This document shows, piece by piece, positions 1 through 8,284 of a stretch of DNA of 64,000 nucleotides. The stretch lies in contig OZ245893.1 of assembly GCA_965229645.1 (NCBI GenBank), positions 2,542,001-2,606,000 of the forward strand. The letters are read 5' to 3'. Numbering within the stretch: the stretch's first letter is position 1; each line of letters begins with the position of its first letter. The notes under the pieces were generated by a model. That model did not search any database, was not told where the DNA came from, and saw nothing but the letters and a program-made list of their open reading frames with translations. A program made the translations under genes and the position numbers. This DNA is from CAXQZM01 sp965229645. Lineage in GTDB: Bacteria; Pseudomonadota; Alphaproteobacteria; UBA7985.

Positions 1-1
1 G

Positions 2-289
2 GTCATGGTCGGGCGCGCGGCCTATACCAACCCTTGGATCTTGTCCGACGGACGCCAGACCCGCCACGCGGTGATCGATTCCCTTGGCCCCTATATGGAA
101 CAGCAACTGGCGGCGGGTGTCCCGCTGGGTGTTTTGACGCGGCCCATGCTCGGGCTGTTCAATGGGTTGCCAGGTGCGCGTGCTTGGCGGCGGGCCCTCT
201 CGGAAAACGCCTTCAAACCTGGGGCAGGGTTTGAAACACTCGCCCAGGCCCTCCGCCAAGTCCCGCGAGACGTGGAAGGCGGCTCATGA
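2..289 (+). CDS. dusA: tRNA-dihydrouridine synthase A, C-terminal part (cut by window edge)
   Basis: The frame is open to the left edge, so only about the last 95 residues are present. Visible motifs are MVGRAAYTNPWIL, the end of the FMN-binding TIM barrel, then MLGLFNGLPGARAWRRALSE, the DusA-type C-terminal helical domain that contacts tRNA. DusA reduces U20/U20a of tRNA with NADPH through FMN. The catalytic cysteine lies upstream of the window. The gene converges on a MATE exporter, and the two 3' ends overlap by 6 bp. The GLFxGxPGARxWRRxLSE signature favours DusA over DusB or DusC. Confidence 0.88.
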   Translation, partial: VMVGRAAYTNPWILSDGRQTRHAVIDSLGPYMEQQLAAGVPLGVLTRPMLGLFNGLPGARAWRRALSENAFKPGAGFETLAQALRQVPRDVEGGS

Positions 290-1651
290 TCCAAGCCGTG
301 CTGCCCGCTGCTGCACGAGCTGATCGAGCCGTGGCAAGCCAAGGGCGAGGGTAAGCGTGCGGCTGGCCATGAAGACGACATAGCCCCACCACAGACCGAT
401 CATGCCAAACCGCGCAACCAGGCTAAAGTGTGCCAGACCCACGAAGAGCAGGGCCGACACCAGCATGGAGACCATCAAAATGCGCGTTTGCGTCAACCCA
501 AAGTAGACCCCATCGAGCTGATAGGCCAAGACCCCCATGAGCGGCGAGAGCGCCCCAAACAGCAGCAGCGATTGGGCGGCGTGCTGGATCTCCCGCTTGT
601 CAGTCAGCGACCCAATCAGGGCCTCGCCAAAGAAGAAGAACCCCGCCGACCAAACCAGCGCCGCGATCAACGCCGCCTCGGTCGTCAATTTGAGCGCGCG
701 TCGATACGCCGTGACCGACCCCGCCCCATAGGCCGCGCCCGCCAGGCTTTCGACCGCGATGGCAAACCCGTCGAGGCCAAAGGCGGCAATTTCATGGAAG
801 CGCAAAATGATGCCGTTGGCGGTAGCGAAGACTTCATCGCGCAGATTGCCCGCGCGCAGCATGTAAACAAAGGCCCCTTCAATCGCTAAGGAGCGGACCA
901 TCAGGTCGCCATTGGCGCTCAACAGGGCGCGAAAGCGCTGCCGATTGAACAGACGCGCTGGCGAAACCCATGCCAACCCACCCAAGCGCCAAATGAGAAC
1001 CAGGGCCACAGCCAGGGCGCAGTAAGTCGCGATGTTTGAAGCCAGGGCGATCCCCGCGACGCCCCAGCCCAAGCGGAAGGTGAACAGCATATTGAGCGCG
1101 ATATTCATGAGGTTGAGGCCCAACTGGAGGGCGAAGATCCAACGCATTTGTTGCAGCCCGACCAACCAGCCAAAGCTGACGAACAGCAGCAGCGAGGCGG
1201 GCGCCCCCCAGATCCGGGTCGCGAAAAAAGCTTCGGCCAAGGTCGTTTGCTGCCCCTGCCGCAGGGCATAGACCCACTCGGCGGCGGCAAAGAAGGGCCC
1301 CTGAACTGCCAAGCAAAACAGGGACAGGCCCAGCGCCAGCAAGGCCGCGCGTTGAAATACTGCGCGTTGCTGGACAAGGTCTTCGGCGCCGAAGGCCTGC
1401 GCGGAAAAGCCCCCCGTGGTCAGGCGCAAAAACCCAAAAGTCCACATGAGCAGGAGGTAGGCCGAGGACGCGAGCGTAACGGCGGAGGCCTGCACCGTCG
1501 TCTCAAGGTGCCCCGCGGCCAGCAAATCAAAATAGCCAACCAAAGGTTCGGAAACGTTCGATAAAATGATGGGCAGGGCCAAGGCCCAGACACGGCGACG
1601 GGTAAGCGGCGCGGGTCCCCTTGTGGGATTTGGCGTCAAGGAGTCGGTCAT
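284..1651 (-). CDS. MATE family efflux transporter (DinF-like)
   Basis: A hydrophobic protein of about 455 residues with around 12 predicted membrane helices. The N-terminal LALPIILSNVSEPLVGYFDL and GFLRLTTGGFSAQAFGAED motifs are typical of the DinF branch of MATE exporters, which export cationic compounds in exchange for Na+ or H+. I place the start at the ATG at 1651, ten bases after a GGAG; a TTG two codons earlier is less likely. An RPT-B repeat lies in its upstream region. The substrate cannot be inferred. Confidence 0.87.
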   Translation of the reverse strand: MTDSLTPNPTRGPAPLTRRRVWALALPIILSNVSEPLVGYFDLLAAGHLETTVQASAVTLASSAYLLLMWTFGFLRLTTGGFSAQAFGAEDLVQQRAVFQRAALLALGLSLFCLAVQGPFFAAAEWVYALRQGQQTTLAEAFFATRIWGAPASLLLFVSFGWLVGLQQMRWIFALQLGLNLMNIALNMLFTFRLGWGVAGIALASNIATYCALAVALVLIWRLGGLAWVSPARLFNRQRFRALLSANGDLMVRSLAIEGAFVYMLRAGNLRDEVFATANGIILRFHEIAAFGLDGFAIAVESLAGAAYGAGSVTAYRRALKLTTEAALIAALVWSAGFFFFGEALIGSLTDKREIQHAAQSLLLFGALSPLMGVLAYQLDGVYFGLTQTRILMVSMLVSALLFVGLAHFSLVARFGMIGLWWGYVVFMASRTLTLALGLPRLDQLVQQRAARLGS

Positions 1652-1730
1652 AGGCAAAGGGCTCCGTTTGCGTCGATGAAGACGACACCAACTGCCCAGG
1701 CAGCTTCCTCCGCCAAGGACCCAACCCTAA

Positions 1731-1885
1731 AACCAACGGCGGGAAAGTTTGACTCGTCGAGCCGTTGATGGACGCGAAAAGATAGAATTGCAAATTCAGT
1801 ATTTATGGAGGACGAGCGACCAAGTGGGAGCGCAGCCTGCTTGGCGCAGACACGTGAGCGAAAGGGTCATTGTAAACGACCCAAT
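1731..1885 (+). repeat. RPT-B copy 1 (uninterrupted)
   Basis: About 150 bp that align with 34972-35254: shared blocks TTTGACTCGT, GAGCCGTT, ATGGACGCG, AATTCAGTATTT, GCGACCAAGTGGGAGCGCAG, TGGCGCAGACACG and AAGGGTC..AACGACCC. The right end is a hairpin (GGGTCATTGTAAACGACCC). This copy has an unbroken ATTCAGTATTT where copy 2 carries an inserted element, so it serves as the empty site. It occupies most of the 330 bp between the MATE gene and the thioesterase gene. I see no gene in that gap. Confidence 0.8.
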
Positions 1886-1982
1886 CATCTCGTTCGTGTC
1901 TTCATCTTCCAAACTGCGCGCCGCATTTCGCACGTGCCAAAACGCATGACTTTCTTTGGGCGGCTGGTATGGAGGTTCTGCC

Positions 1983-2894
1983 ATGCTCAACCTTGCCACG
2001 ACCCCAGATCCTCGGCGCTTTAAGGTTTCGCCCGATCCGACTTGGGGTCAAGGCTTTGCGACCTACGGCGGCTATGTCGCTGCGGCGGCCTATCGTGCCG
2101 CGCTGCTCGCGGGCCATGATCGCCCTTTGTTGAGCGCGCAGGTGGTCTTTTTGGCGCCCGCGCCTGAGGCGGGGTTTGAGGTTGAAATCGAGCCCCTGCG
2201 AGTGGGCAAAGGCACGTCCGTAATCGAGGCGCGCGTCTGGGGACAGCGCGACGGGGCCCCGCTGCTGACGACCAAAATTCTGTTTTCTTTGGGCCAACCG
2301 CGCCACTCGCAACTCGATGTTCGCCATCGCCTGCCCGACGCGGCGGTCGCCGACCTCGCCCAGCGCCGCGACCGCAGCGCGGACGCGCCCCAGGTCGCAG
2401 GTTTGATCCCTGCGTTCTTGCAAAATTTTCAGGTGCGCCCGCTTATCAACGGCGAACCCTTTGTCGGCGCGTCATCGACCGATCATGTCTGGGCTTTTCG
2501 TCCCAAGTTTGACGTGGAGGCTCTGGCGCCAGGCGAAATCGCACTGCTGTTCAGCGATATCAATCTGCCTCCTCAAATCGCCATGCTCTCGACTCCCGCA
2601 ACCGCCAGCAGCGCCGCGTGGATGATGACCTTGGAACAGAGGGACGCACGCTATAGCCGCGATGATTGGTTCTATGTACTCATCAGCTTAGATACGGCCC
2701 GTCAGGGCTATGGCAGCCACGGCACCGCCCTGTTCGACGCGCGTGGGCGTCTGCTCACCAGCAATCGACAAGTCACCACGGCCTTTGATCGCCCTTCCGA
2801 CGATGCCCCCCTAAAGCGATGGACGTTCCAGGCCCAATACAGCCTGTTTCGCTATGCCCTAAAGATAAAGGGCCTCATTCAGCGGCTGCGCTGA
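1983..2894 (+). CDS. thioesterase family protein (double hotdog, TesB-like)
   Basis: About 303 residues. The early GQGFATYGGYVAAAAYRAAL stretch is the Gly-rich first helix of an acyl-CoA thioesterase II-type hotdog fold. It is followed by the QVVFLAPA strand and a second half with AWMMTLEQRDARY and YGSHGTALFDARGRLLTSNRQ, which resembles the conserved end of TesB-like hotdog domains. The expected activity is hydrolysis of an acyl-CoA. I choose the ATG at 1983 because GGAGG sits 8 bases upstream; an in-frame start at 1956 lacks one. The natural acyl chain is unknown. Confidence 0.75.
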   Translation: MLNLATTPDPRRFKVSPDPTWGQGFATYGGYVAAAAYRAALLAGHDRPLLSAQVVFLAPAPEAGFEVEIEPLRVGKGTSVIEARVWGQRDGAPLLTTKILFSLGQPRHSQLDVRHRLPDAAVADLAQRRDRSADAPQVAGLIPAFLQNFQVRPLINGEPFVGASSTDHVWAFRPKFDVEALAPGEIALLFSDINLPPQIAMLSTPATASSAAWMMTLEQRDARYSRDDWFYVLISLDTARQGYGSHGTALFDARGRLLTSNRQVTTAFDRPSDDAPLKRWTFQAQYSLFRYALKIKGLIQRLR

Positions 2895-3027
2895 GGCCGC
2901 CCGCAGTCCTATTGCATCGGTTGAGCGGCCTTCAGTTCTTTGTTTGCCTGGATGTTCTTCACGCCCGCTCGACGCGGAAGCCACCTTGGGCGCACCCCTG
3001 GTCGCGTCAAGGTATGGACCTAGGTTC

Positions 3028-3369
3028 ATGTTCATGATCCCGATTTTGTCCGTCCGCTCTTTCTGGTTTGCCATGGCGCTCATCGGTGCCATCTTGCCCC
3101 TGTCGCAGCTTCTTCCCTGGGCCATGGCGGACGCGGGCAATATTTGGCTGTTCATGGGGCAAGCCCTGACGACCCCAGCGGCGCGAACCGTCGCGGCGGA
3201 TATTTTATGGGCGGCGCTGTGCTTCAGCCTCTATGCTGCGATTGTCATGGTCCGCGCGCGCACCTGGTGGTTGGCCCTCCCCATCGCCTTGACCTGGACC
3301 GTCGGCCTGTCGTGTGGGCTGCCCTTGTTTCTTGCCTTGAAAGCAGATCGCCCGAGCGCGACGACCTAA
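3028..3369 (+). CDS. DUF2834 family small membrane protein
   Basis: About 113 residues with three hydrophobic segments. The pattern FWFAMALIGAILPLSQLLPW, then NIWLFMGQALTTPAARTVAADILWAALCF, then WWLALPIALTWTVGLSCGLPLFLALK, matches the DUF2834 family of small inner-membrane proteins. No biochemical role is established for the family. The start is uncertain: ATG at 3028 or 3034 removes a non-hydrophobic leader. It lies alone between the thioesterase and the methyltransferase. Confidence 0.65.
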   Translation: MFMIPILSVRSFWFAMALIGAILPLSQLLPWAMADAGNIWLFMGQALTTPAARTVAADILWAALCFSLYAAIVMVRARTWWLALPIALTWTVGLSCGLPLFLALKADRPSATT

Positions 3370-3468
3370 AGGCCGACTGCAAACATAGGGAAGCAGCCTC
3401 ACAAAGCAGGTTGCTAGGCCTTTTGGGGCTTGAGTTTCTGGCCTCCTGCCCCTTATCTTGTTCGCAAG

Positions 3469-4503
3469 ATGCTTCAGACTCACGAACCATATGGGCAAGC
3501 TCCAGCAGGGCATGAACGCCCTGCCAAAGCGCTTCGGTTTATCGACCTGTTCGCGGGAATCGGCGGATTTCACTTGGCCTTGCATCGCTTGGGGGCGGAG
3601 TGTGTCTTTGCGTCAGAATGGGATCAGGCCGCCCGCACCGTTTACGAATACAACTTTCGCGCCCTGTCCCCCCAGCTCTTCGACGGACGATTTGCAGGGG
3701 ACATCCAGCAAGTCGATCCCACGACCATTCCAGATTTTGATCTCTTGTGCGCAGGGTTTCCCTGCCAACCCTTTTCCCAAGCAGGATACAAGCGCGGGTT
3801 TGGCGAAGCCAGGGGCACCTTGTTCTTCAACATCGTCGAAATTCTGCGCAAAAAACGCCCCGCTGCGTTCTTCTTGGAAAACGTTCGCCACCTGAAAAAC
3901 CACGATGGCGGCCGAACTTTTGAAATCATCCAACGTCTTTTAAGCGAGGAGCTGGGCTACAGCTTTCATGCCAAAATCGTTAAGGCTTCTGACTTTGGCT
4001 TGCCCCAGCACCGCCCACGCCTGTTCATGGTCGGGTTTGCCGACGGGTCCGCTTTTGAATTTCCCAGGCCGCACAGACTCACGACCACCTTAAGTCAGAT
4101 CTTGGGCGGGAAAACAGATCGCGACATAGGCTATACTTTGCGGGTTGGGGGCCGCGGATCGGGGATCGACGATCGACGCAATTGGGACACGTACCGCGTG
4201 GACGGAAAGGTTGTGCGCATCGGACCAGATGCGGCGCGCAAATTGCAAGGCTTTCCAGATGATTTTTCCCTGCCAGCGTCGCAGACGCAGGCCATGAAGC
4301 AACTTGGGAACGCTGTCGCAGTTCCCGCAGTTCGGGCGGTCGCGAAACAGATCATTGATGCGCTCAGCCATCGGATAGGCATAGACGCAGGCAGGCCAGG
4401 TCTCCTTAGTCAATTTGACGAACTGAAAACTTACAACCTTTACGCGCCGTCCCCCGTGCAGGTGGTAGCGGCAAAGCGGACCATATGCCATGCCGAAAAC
4501 TAA
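3469..4503 (+). CDS. DNA (cytosine-5-)-methyltransferase, solitary
   Basis: About 344 residues carrying the ordered m5C methyltransferase motifs: I (FIDLFAGIGGFH), IV with the catalytic Cys (AGFPCQPFSQAG), VI (FFLENVRHL), VIII (LPQHRPRLFMVGF) and X (QLGNAVAVPAV). The target-recognition region lies between VIII and X and contains GYTLRVGGRGSGIDDRRNWD. It methylates cytosine at C5 in a specific DNA sequence that I cannot predict. No restriction endonuclease or Vsr nuclease is next to it, so it looks like an orphan methyltransferase. I use the ATG at 3469; a TTG at 3430 would add 13 residues. Its end overlaps the next gene by 14 bp if that gene starts at 4490. Confidence 0.92.
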   Translation: MLQTHEPYGQAPAGHERPAKALRFIDLFAGIGGFHLALHRLGAECVFASEWDQAARTVYEYNFRALSPQLFDGRFAGDIQQVDPTTIPDFDLLCAGFPCQPFSQAGYKRGFGEARGTLFFNIVEILRKKRPAAFFLENVRHLKNHDGGRTFEIIQRLLSEELGYSFHAKIVKASDFGLPQHRPRLFMVGFADGSAFEFPRPHRLTTTLSQILGGKTDRDIGYTLRVGGRGSGIDDRRNWDTYRVDGKVVRIGPDAARKLQGFPDDFSLPASQTQAMKQLGNAVAVPAVRAVAKQIIDALSHRIGIDAGRPGLLSQFDELKTYNLYAPSPVQVVAAKRTICHAEN

Positions 4504-5584
4504 CCCGACCATGTCTGCCATGATCCTGATCGGCCACGGCGGTTTCGATCAGCTACAATGGCGCACGGACGTTCCTTTACCAACCCCAGGGACGGACGAG
4601 GTGCTGATCAGGGTCGGGGCGTGCGGCCTCAACAATACGGACATCAATACCCGCACCGCCTGGTACGCGCCCGAAGTCAGCGGGGCCATTACGCGGGCGT
4701 CTGGTGCGGCGGGCTTTCATCCCAAAGACCCAAGCGGCGGCACGTGGGGGGATACTCCGCTGGCGTTTCCCCGCATCCAAGGCGCGGACGTGGCGGGGCG
4801 CATTGTGGCGGTGGGCGCGCAAGTCAGCCCGAGCCGCGTGGGGGATCGGGTTTTGTGCGATCCCTGGCTGCTGCCTGCGGGCGACTATTGGGATGCGACC
4901 CATGCGCGCTATCTGGGGTCCGAAGTCGATGGCGGCTTTGCCCAGTTTATGGTAATCGCGAGCGCAAATGCGCATGCGATTGCGTCAGATTTGTGCGACG
5001 CCGAGCTCGCCGCCTTTCCCTGCGCGCTCTCGACGGCGGAAAACTTGGTCGGGCGCACCCACCTCCAGCCCGGCGAGCGGGTGGTCATCGCAGGTGCCTC
5101 GGGCGGTGTGGGATCCATGGCGATCCAACTCTGCAAGCTGCGGGGCGCGCACGTGACCGCCTTGGCGGCCCCCGCCAAGTTCGATCAGGTCCTGTCCTTG
5201 GGTGCTGATCGGGTTCTCGACCGCGTCTCGGATACTTTGGTTCAAGAGATTGGCCGCGTGGACGTTGCCCTAGACGTGGTGGGCCAGGGCCTGTTCGCGA
5301 CCTTGATCAAGGCCTTGCGCCAGGGCGGCCGCTACGCCTCCTCTGGGGCCATCGCAGGGGCGCAGGTCGATTTTGATTTGCGCGATTTGATCTATAAGGA
5401 TTTGCAGTTGAGCGGGGCGACCATCGTGCCACCAGGAACTTTCGCGCGGCTTGTGCGGCTGATCGAAACGGGCCAAGTTCGTCCACACCTGGCGCAGACA
5501 TTCGCGCTCAAGGATCTCCATGCCGCTCAGGAGGCTTTTTTGGGCAAGGGCTATACGGGGAAAATTGTGGTGGACTGTTCATGA
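4490..5584 (+). CDS. zinc-type alcohol dehydrogenase / MDR family oxidoreductase
   Basis: 364 residues of the medium-chain dehydrogenase/reductase superfamily. The N-terminal GroES-like domain carries VLIRVGACGLNNTDINTRTAWY and FPRIQGADVAGRIVAVG. The Rossmann domain has GERVVIAGASGGVGSMAIQLCKLRGAHV, the NAD(P) dinucleotide fold. Its layout is close to the quinone-oxidoreductase and zinc-ADH-like branches. Substrate unknown. An alternative start is the ATG at 4511. It follows the m5C methyltransferase without a gap and precedes a small methyltransferase. Confidence 0.82.
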   Translation: MPKTNPTMSAMILIGHGGFDQLQWRTDVPLPTPGTDEVLIRVGACGLNNTDINTRTAWYAPEVSGAITRASGAAGFHPKDPSGGTWGDTPLAFPRIQGADVAGRIVAVGAQVSPSRVGDRVLCDPWLLPAGDYWDATHARYLGSEVDGGFAQFMVIASANAHAIASDLCDAELAAFPCALSTAENLVGRTHLQPGERVVIAGASGGVGSMAIQLCKLRGAHVTALAAPAKFDQVLSLGADRVLDRVSDTLVQEIGRVDVALDVVGQGLFATLIKALRQGGRYASSGAIAGAQVDFDLRDLIYKDLQLSGATIVPPGTFARLVRLIETGQVRPHLAQTFALKDLHAAQEAFLGKGYTGKIVVDCS

Positions 5585-5639
5585 AGCGAGGCAGGCTCGC
5601 CGCGTGCGACCGACAGGCTGGAAAAGGTACGGCAAAGGT

Positions 5640-6263
5640 ATGAGCGAACAACTCCAAACCGTTTATTCGGCAACGTCCCCGCAGCAGCAGGAGGCCGCGT
5701 ACGATACCTGGGCCGAGGCCTATGAGCGTGATTTGCTGCAGCAGGGCTATACCTTGCCAGGCTTATGCGCGGTCTTGTTCGCGGCCTTCGTTCCCGAACG
5801 CGACGGCCCGTTTTTGGACGCAGGGTGTGGGACGGGCATGCAAATGGAGCCCCTGCACGGGGCGGGGTTTCGGGGCTTTACGGGTCTCGATCTTTCGACG
5901 GGGATGCTCTCCGTCGCGCGGCGCAAGGGCCTGCACGAGACTTTGATCCAAGGCGAGATGGGGCAGACCTTGCCCTTTGAGGATGGCCAATTTCACGCGA
6001 CCCTGACCTGCGGCACCATCACCCAGGGCCATGCCCCTGCCCACAGCTTTCAGGAATTGGTGCGGGTGACGCGGCCAGGTGGAAAGATCGTGTTCACCTT
6101 GCGCTGCGATGCGGGGTTGGAGGCGTCCTACCCCGCTTACGTCCAGCATTTAAGCGACACGGGCCAGTGGCGCTGCCTGCACGAAACCGCGCCCCACACC
6201 ACCTTTCCCCACGGCGAGGAGCGACATGTCCAGCACAAGGGATGGGTGTTTGAAGTGGTTTGA
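5640..6263 (+). CDS. class I SAM-dependent methyltransferase
   Basis: 207 residues. FLDAGCGTGMQMEPL is motif I of a Rossmann-type methyltransferase, GLDLSTGMLSVARRKG is motif II, and FHATLTCGTITQGHAP plus VRVTRPGGKIVFTLR cover motifs IV-VI. It resembles small-molecule methyltransferases of the UbiE/Williams-Beuren-like group, but the substrate cannot be deduced. The start at 5640 (MSEQLQTVYS) is chosen because the longer frame upstream overlaps the oxidoreductase coding region. The 56 bp gap suggests co-transcription with that gene. Confidence 0.82.
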   Translation: MSEQLQTVYSATSPQQQEAAYDTWAEAYERDLLQQGYTLPGLCAVLFAAFVPERDGPFLDAGCGTGMQMEPLHGAGFRGFTGLDLSTGMLSVARRKGLHETLIQGEMGQTLPFEDGQFHATLTCGTITQGHAPAHSFQELVRVTRPGGKIVFTLRCDAGLEASYPAYVQHLSDTGQWRCLHETAPHTTFPHGEERHVQHKGWVFEVV

Positions 6264-6424
6264 TCGCCCAAACAAGCCTGATCCCTTGCTAGACAAAGCC
6301 CAGCTCTCGTGCCAAAGGGCCTCTTAAGTCACGGGAAAGGAGACGAGAGGGGAGGTCGCCGTGACCTTCGTGCTGTGCGGGAGGATTCCTTGCATCCAAT
6401 TTTTATAGAGGAGGTCTTAAGACC

Positions 6425-7378
6425 ATGAAAAAACTAACTCTCGGGGCGTCCCTGTTGGCGCTGACTTCAGGAACGGCTCTGGCCGACGGTCACGGTGTCA
6501 ACGTGGCGTTTTTCCTGGAATGGGCCACGCCCAACCAAATCGCCAAAGTTGAAAAGGCCTACGACGACGCCATGGGAACCGACGTCAACTGGACCAACTT
6601 CAACACAGGCGTCGCCATGTCGGAGGCCATGATCGCGGGGGAAATCGACATTTCTTATTCGCAAGGGTTAGCGCCGTTCGTCAGTGCGGTTGCATCGGGC
6701 GCACCGTTGAAGATGGTCTCCATCGCCGTAGAGTACCCGCCCAACAAGTGCTTTGTCGCCGACTCCTTAGGAATCACCGCGGACAACGCTGCAGACCTTG
6801 AGGGCACCACCGTTGCCGTGCCGCTGAACACCATGGCCGATTTCTCGTTCCGTAAGCAGATGGCTGCCCTGGGCGTCGACGTCGATTCCTTGAATGTTGT
6901 TGACCAAGAGCCCGCAGCAGGCGCCGTCGCCCTGGCCGAGGGCGCGGTCTCCATGGCCTGTATTTTTGGCGGCGCTTCGGCGGCTAAGGCCGACGAGGTC
7001 GGAACCGCCATCATGGACAATGCGGCGCTGGCCGCGGCGGGGATCCAATCCTTCGACGTTGTGTCCGTTACCGAGGCTTTTGCCGCGGAAAACCCCGATA
7101 TGGTTCGTGAGTTCCTCGCGGTGACCGCAGAGGCCAATGCGGCCTTCACGGGATCTGACGAGCAAATCGCCGTCATCGCTGCCGATGCGGGCATGGACGT
7201 AGAGACGACCCAGGCGCAGATGTCCGAGTTCGCCTTCCCTTCGGTTGAGGCGCAACTGGCCAACTACTTCGGCGCCGATGGCACCGCCGCTGCCGCTGCG
7301 GCGTCTTTGGGCCTGGTGTTCGGGGCCGACGATGCGGAGATGCTGGCCTCGACCATCGACGGTTCGTTCCTAGAATAG
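6425..7378 (+). CDS. ABC transporter substrate-binding protein (taurine/sulfonate/nitrate type)
   Basis: 317 residues with a Sec signal peptide (MKKLTLGASLLALTSGTALA). The mature protein begins with NVAFFLEWATPNQIAKVEKAYD, and has NWTNFNTGVAMSEAMIAGEIDISYSQGLAPFVSA, the pattern of TauA/SsuA/NrtA-like periplasmic binding proteins, then GTTVAVPLNTMADFSFRKQM. A strong AGGAGGT lies 8 bases before the ATG. An ATPase and a permease of the same type follow after an intercistronic hairpin. Taurine is a plausible ligand by family resemblance but is not proven. Confidence 0.85.
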   Translation: MKKLTLGASLLALTSGTALADGHGVNVAFFLEWATPNQIAKVEKAYDDAMGTDVNWTNFNTGVAMSEAMIAGEIDISYSQGLAPFVSAVASGAPLKMVSIAVEYPPNKCFVADSLGITADNAADLEGTTVAVPLNTMADFSFRKQMAALGVDVDSLNVVDQEPAAGAVALAEGAVSMACIFGGASAAKADEVGTAIMDNAALAAAGIQSFDVVSVTEAFAAENPDMVREFLAVTAEANAAFTGSDEQIAVIAADAGMDVETTQAQMSEFAFPSVEAQLANYFGADGTAAAAAASLGLVFGADDAEMLASTIDGSFLE

Positions 7379-7407
7379 CCGCGCTATTTAAGCTCCTTTA
7401 GCTATAG

Positions 7408-7440
7408 AAGGCAGGTCTTCCTAAGGGGCCTGCCTTTTTT
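7408..7440 (+). terminator. intercistronic hairpin-T6 after the binding-protein gene
   Basis: AAGGCAGG (7408-7415) pairs with CCTGCCTT (7429-7436) and is followed by a run of T. It lies between the binding-protein gene and the ATPase gene. The arrangement fits partial termination or mRNA protection that keeps the binding protein more abundant than the membrane parts, as in many ABC operons. Confidence 0.7.
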
Positions 7441-7482
7441 CTATGCTCCCTCCCTCATCTCCCCTTACGCGCGGCGTCTCCT

Positions 7483-8280
7483 ATGGCTGATCTCCTGGTT
7501 CAGGACCTGAATATGACCTTCACCAATCCCCAAACGGGGGACGCGGTGGAGGCGCTCAAGGATGTGACCTTCACGCTAAAGAAGGGCGAGTTGCTGTCGG
7601 TTCTCGGCCCCTCGGGCTGCGGCAAGACAACCTTGTTGAATCTGATCGCGGGATTCATCAATCCCAGCAGCGGCGACTTGGTTTTGGGCGAGTTGCCCAT
7701 CGAGGGTCCAGGTGTTGAACGCGGCATGGTGTTCCAACAGGGGGCCCTGTTCGAATGGCTATCGGTGGCGCGCAATGTGGATTTTGGTTTGCGGCAAAAG
7801 GGCATGGGCCTTGAGGAAGCCGAAGCGCTGGTGGAAAAATGGCTGCAAATCGTTGGGCTGCAAGGCTTTGGCAGCACGCCGACCTACCAGCTCTCGGGCG
7901 GTATGCAGCAACGGGTGGCGCTGGCCCGTTGCCTGATCAATGACCCCGACTTGATTTTGATGGACGAACCTCTGGGGGCCCTGGATGCCCTAACGCGCGA
8001 GAAGATGCAGTCGCTGGTTCTGGAGCTTTGGAAAGAAACGGGCAAAACCATCATGATCATCACCCACTCGGTTGAGGAGGCTCTGTTGCTCGGCGAACGC
8101 TTGTTCGTCATGGCACCGCGCCCTGGGCGCCTCCATAAGGAATACAATCTGCCCTTTGCCGACATGGGGCTTAAAAAATCGCTTCGTGAGGTCAAGCAAG
8201 ACCCCCAGTTTGGCGAGGTCCGCGAAGAAATCCTCTCCATGATTTGGGATATGGAGGAAGAAATCATGGGGAAGGCTTAG
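7483..8280 (+). CDS. ABC transporter ATP-binding protein (TauB/SsuB-like)
   Basis: 265 residues. Walker A is GPSGCGKTTLL, the Q-loop lies in MVFQQGALFEWLSVARN, the signature is LSGGMQQRVALAR, Walker B is LILMDEPLGALDALTR, and the H-switch is IITHSVEEALLLGERLFVM. The tail GERLFVMAPRPGRLHKEYNL is typical of ATPases that energise taurine, nitrate and sulfonate importers. It is preceded by the matching binding protein and followed 4 bp later by the permease, forming one operon. Confidence 0.93.
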   Translation: MADLLVQDLNMTFTNPQTGDAVEALKDVTFTLKKGELLSVLGPSGCGKTTLLNLIAGFINPSSGDLVLGELPIEGPGVERGMVFQQGALFEWLSVARNVDFGLRQKGMGLEEAEALVEKWLQIVGLQGFGSTPTYQLSGGMQQRVALARCLINDPDLILMDEPLGALDALTREKMQSLVLELWKETGKTIMIITHSVEEALLLGERLFVMAPRPGRLHKEYNLPFADMGLKKSLREVKQDPQFGEVREEILSMIWDMEEEIMGKA

Positions 8281-8284
8281 ATCC

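Noticed and set aside
2859..3155. Minus-strand frame opposite the DUF2834 gene
   Set aside because: Shadow frame; the plus strand carries the recognisable membrane protein.
6264..6424. Possible riboswitch before the ABC binding-protein gene (GTCACGG/CCGTGAC arms)
   Set aside because: Only a 7 bp pairing with a 30 nt loop is present, and no known aptamer core is recognisable.
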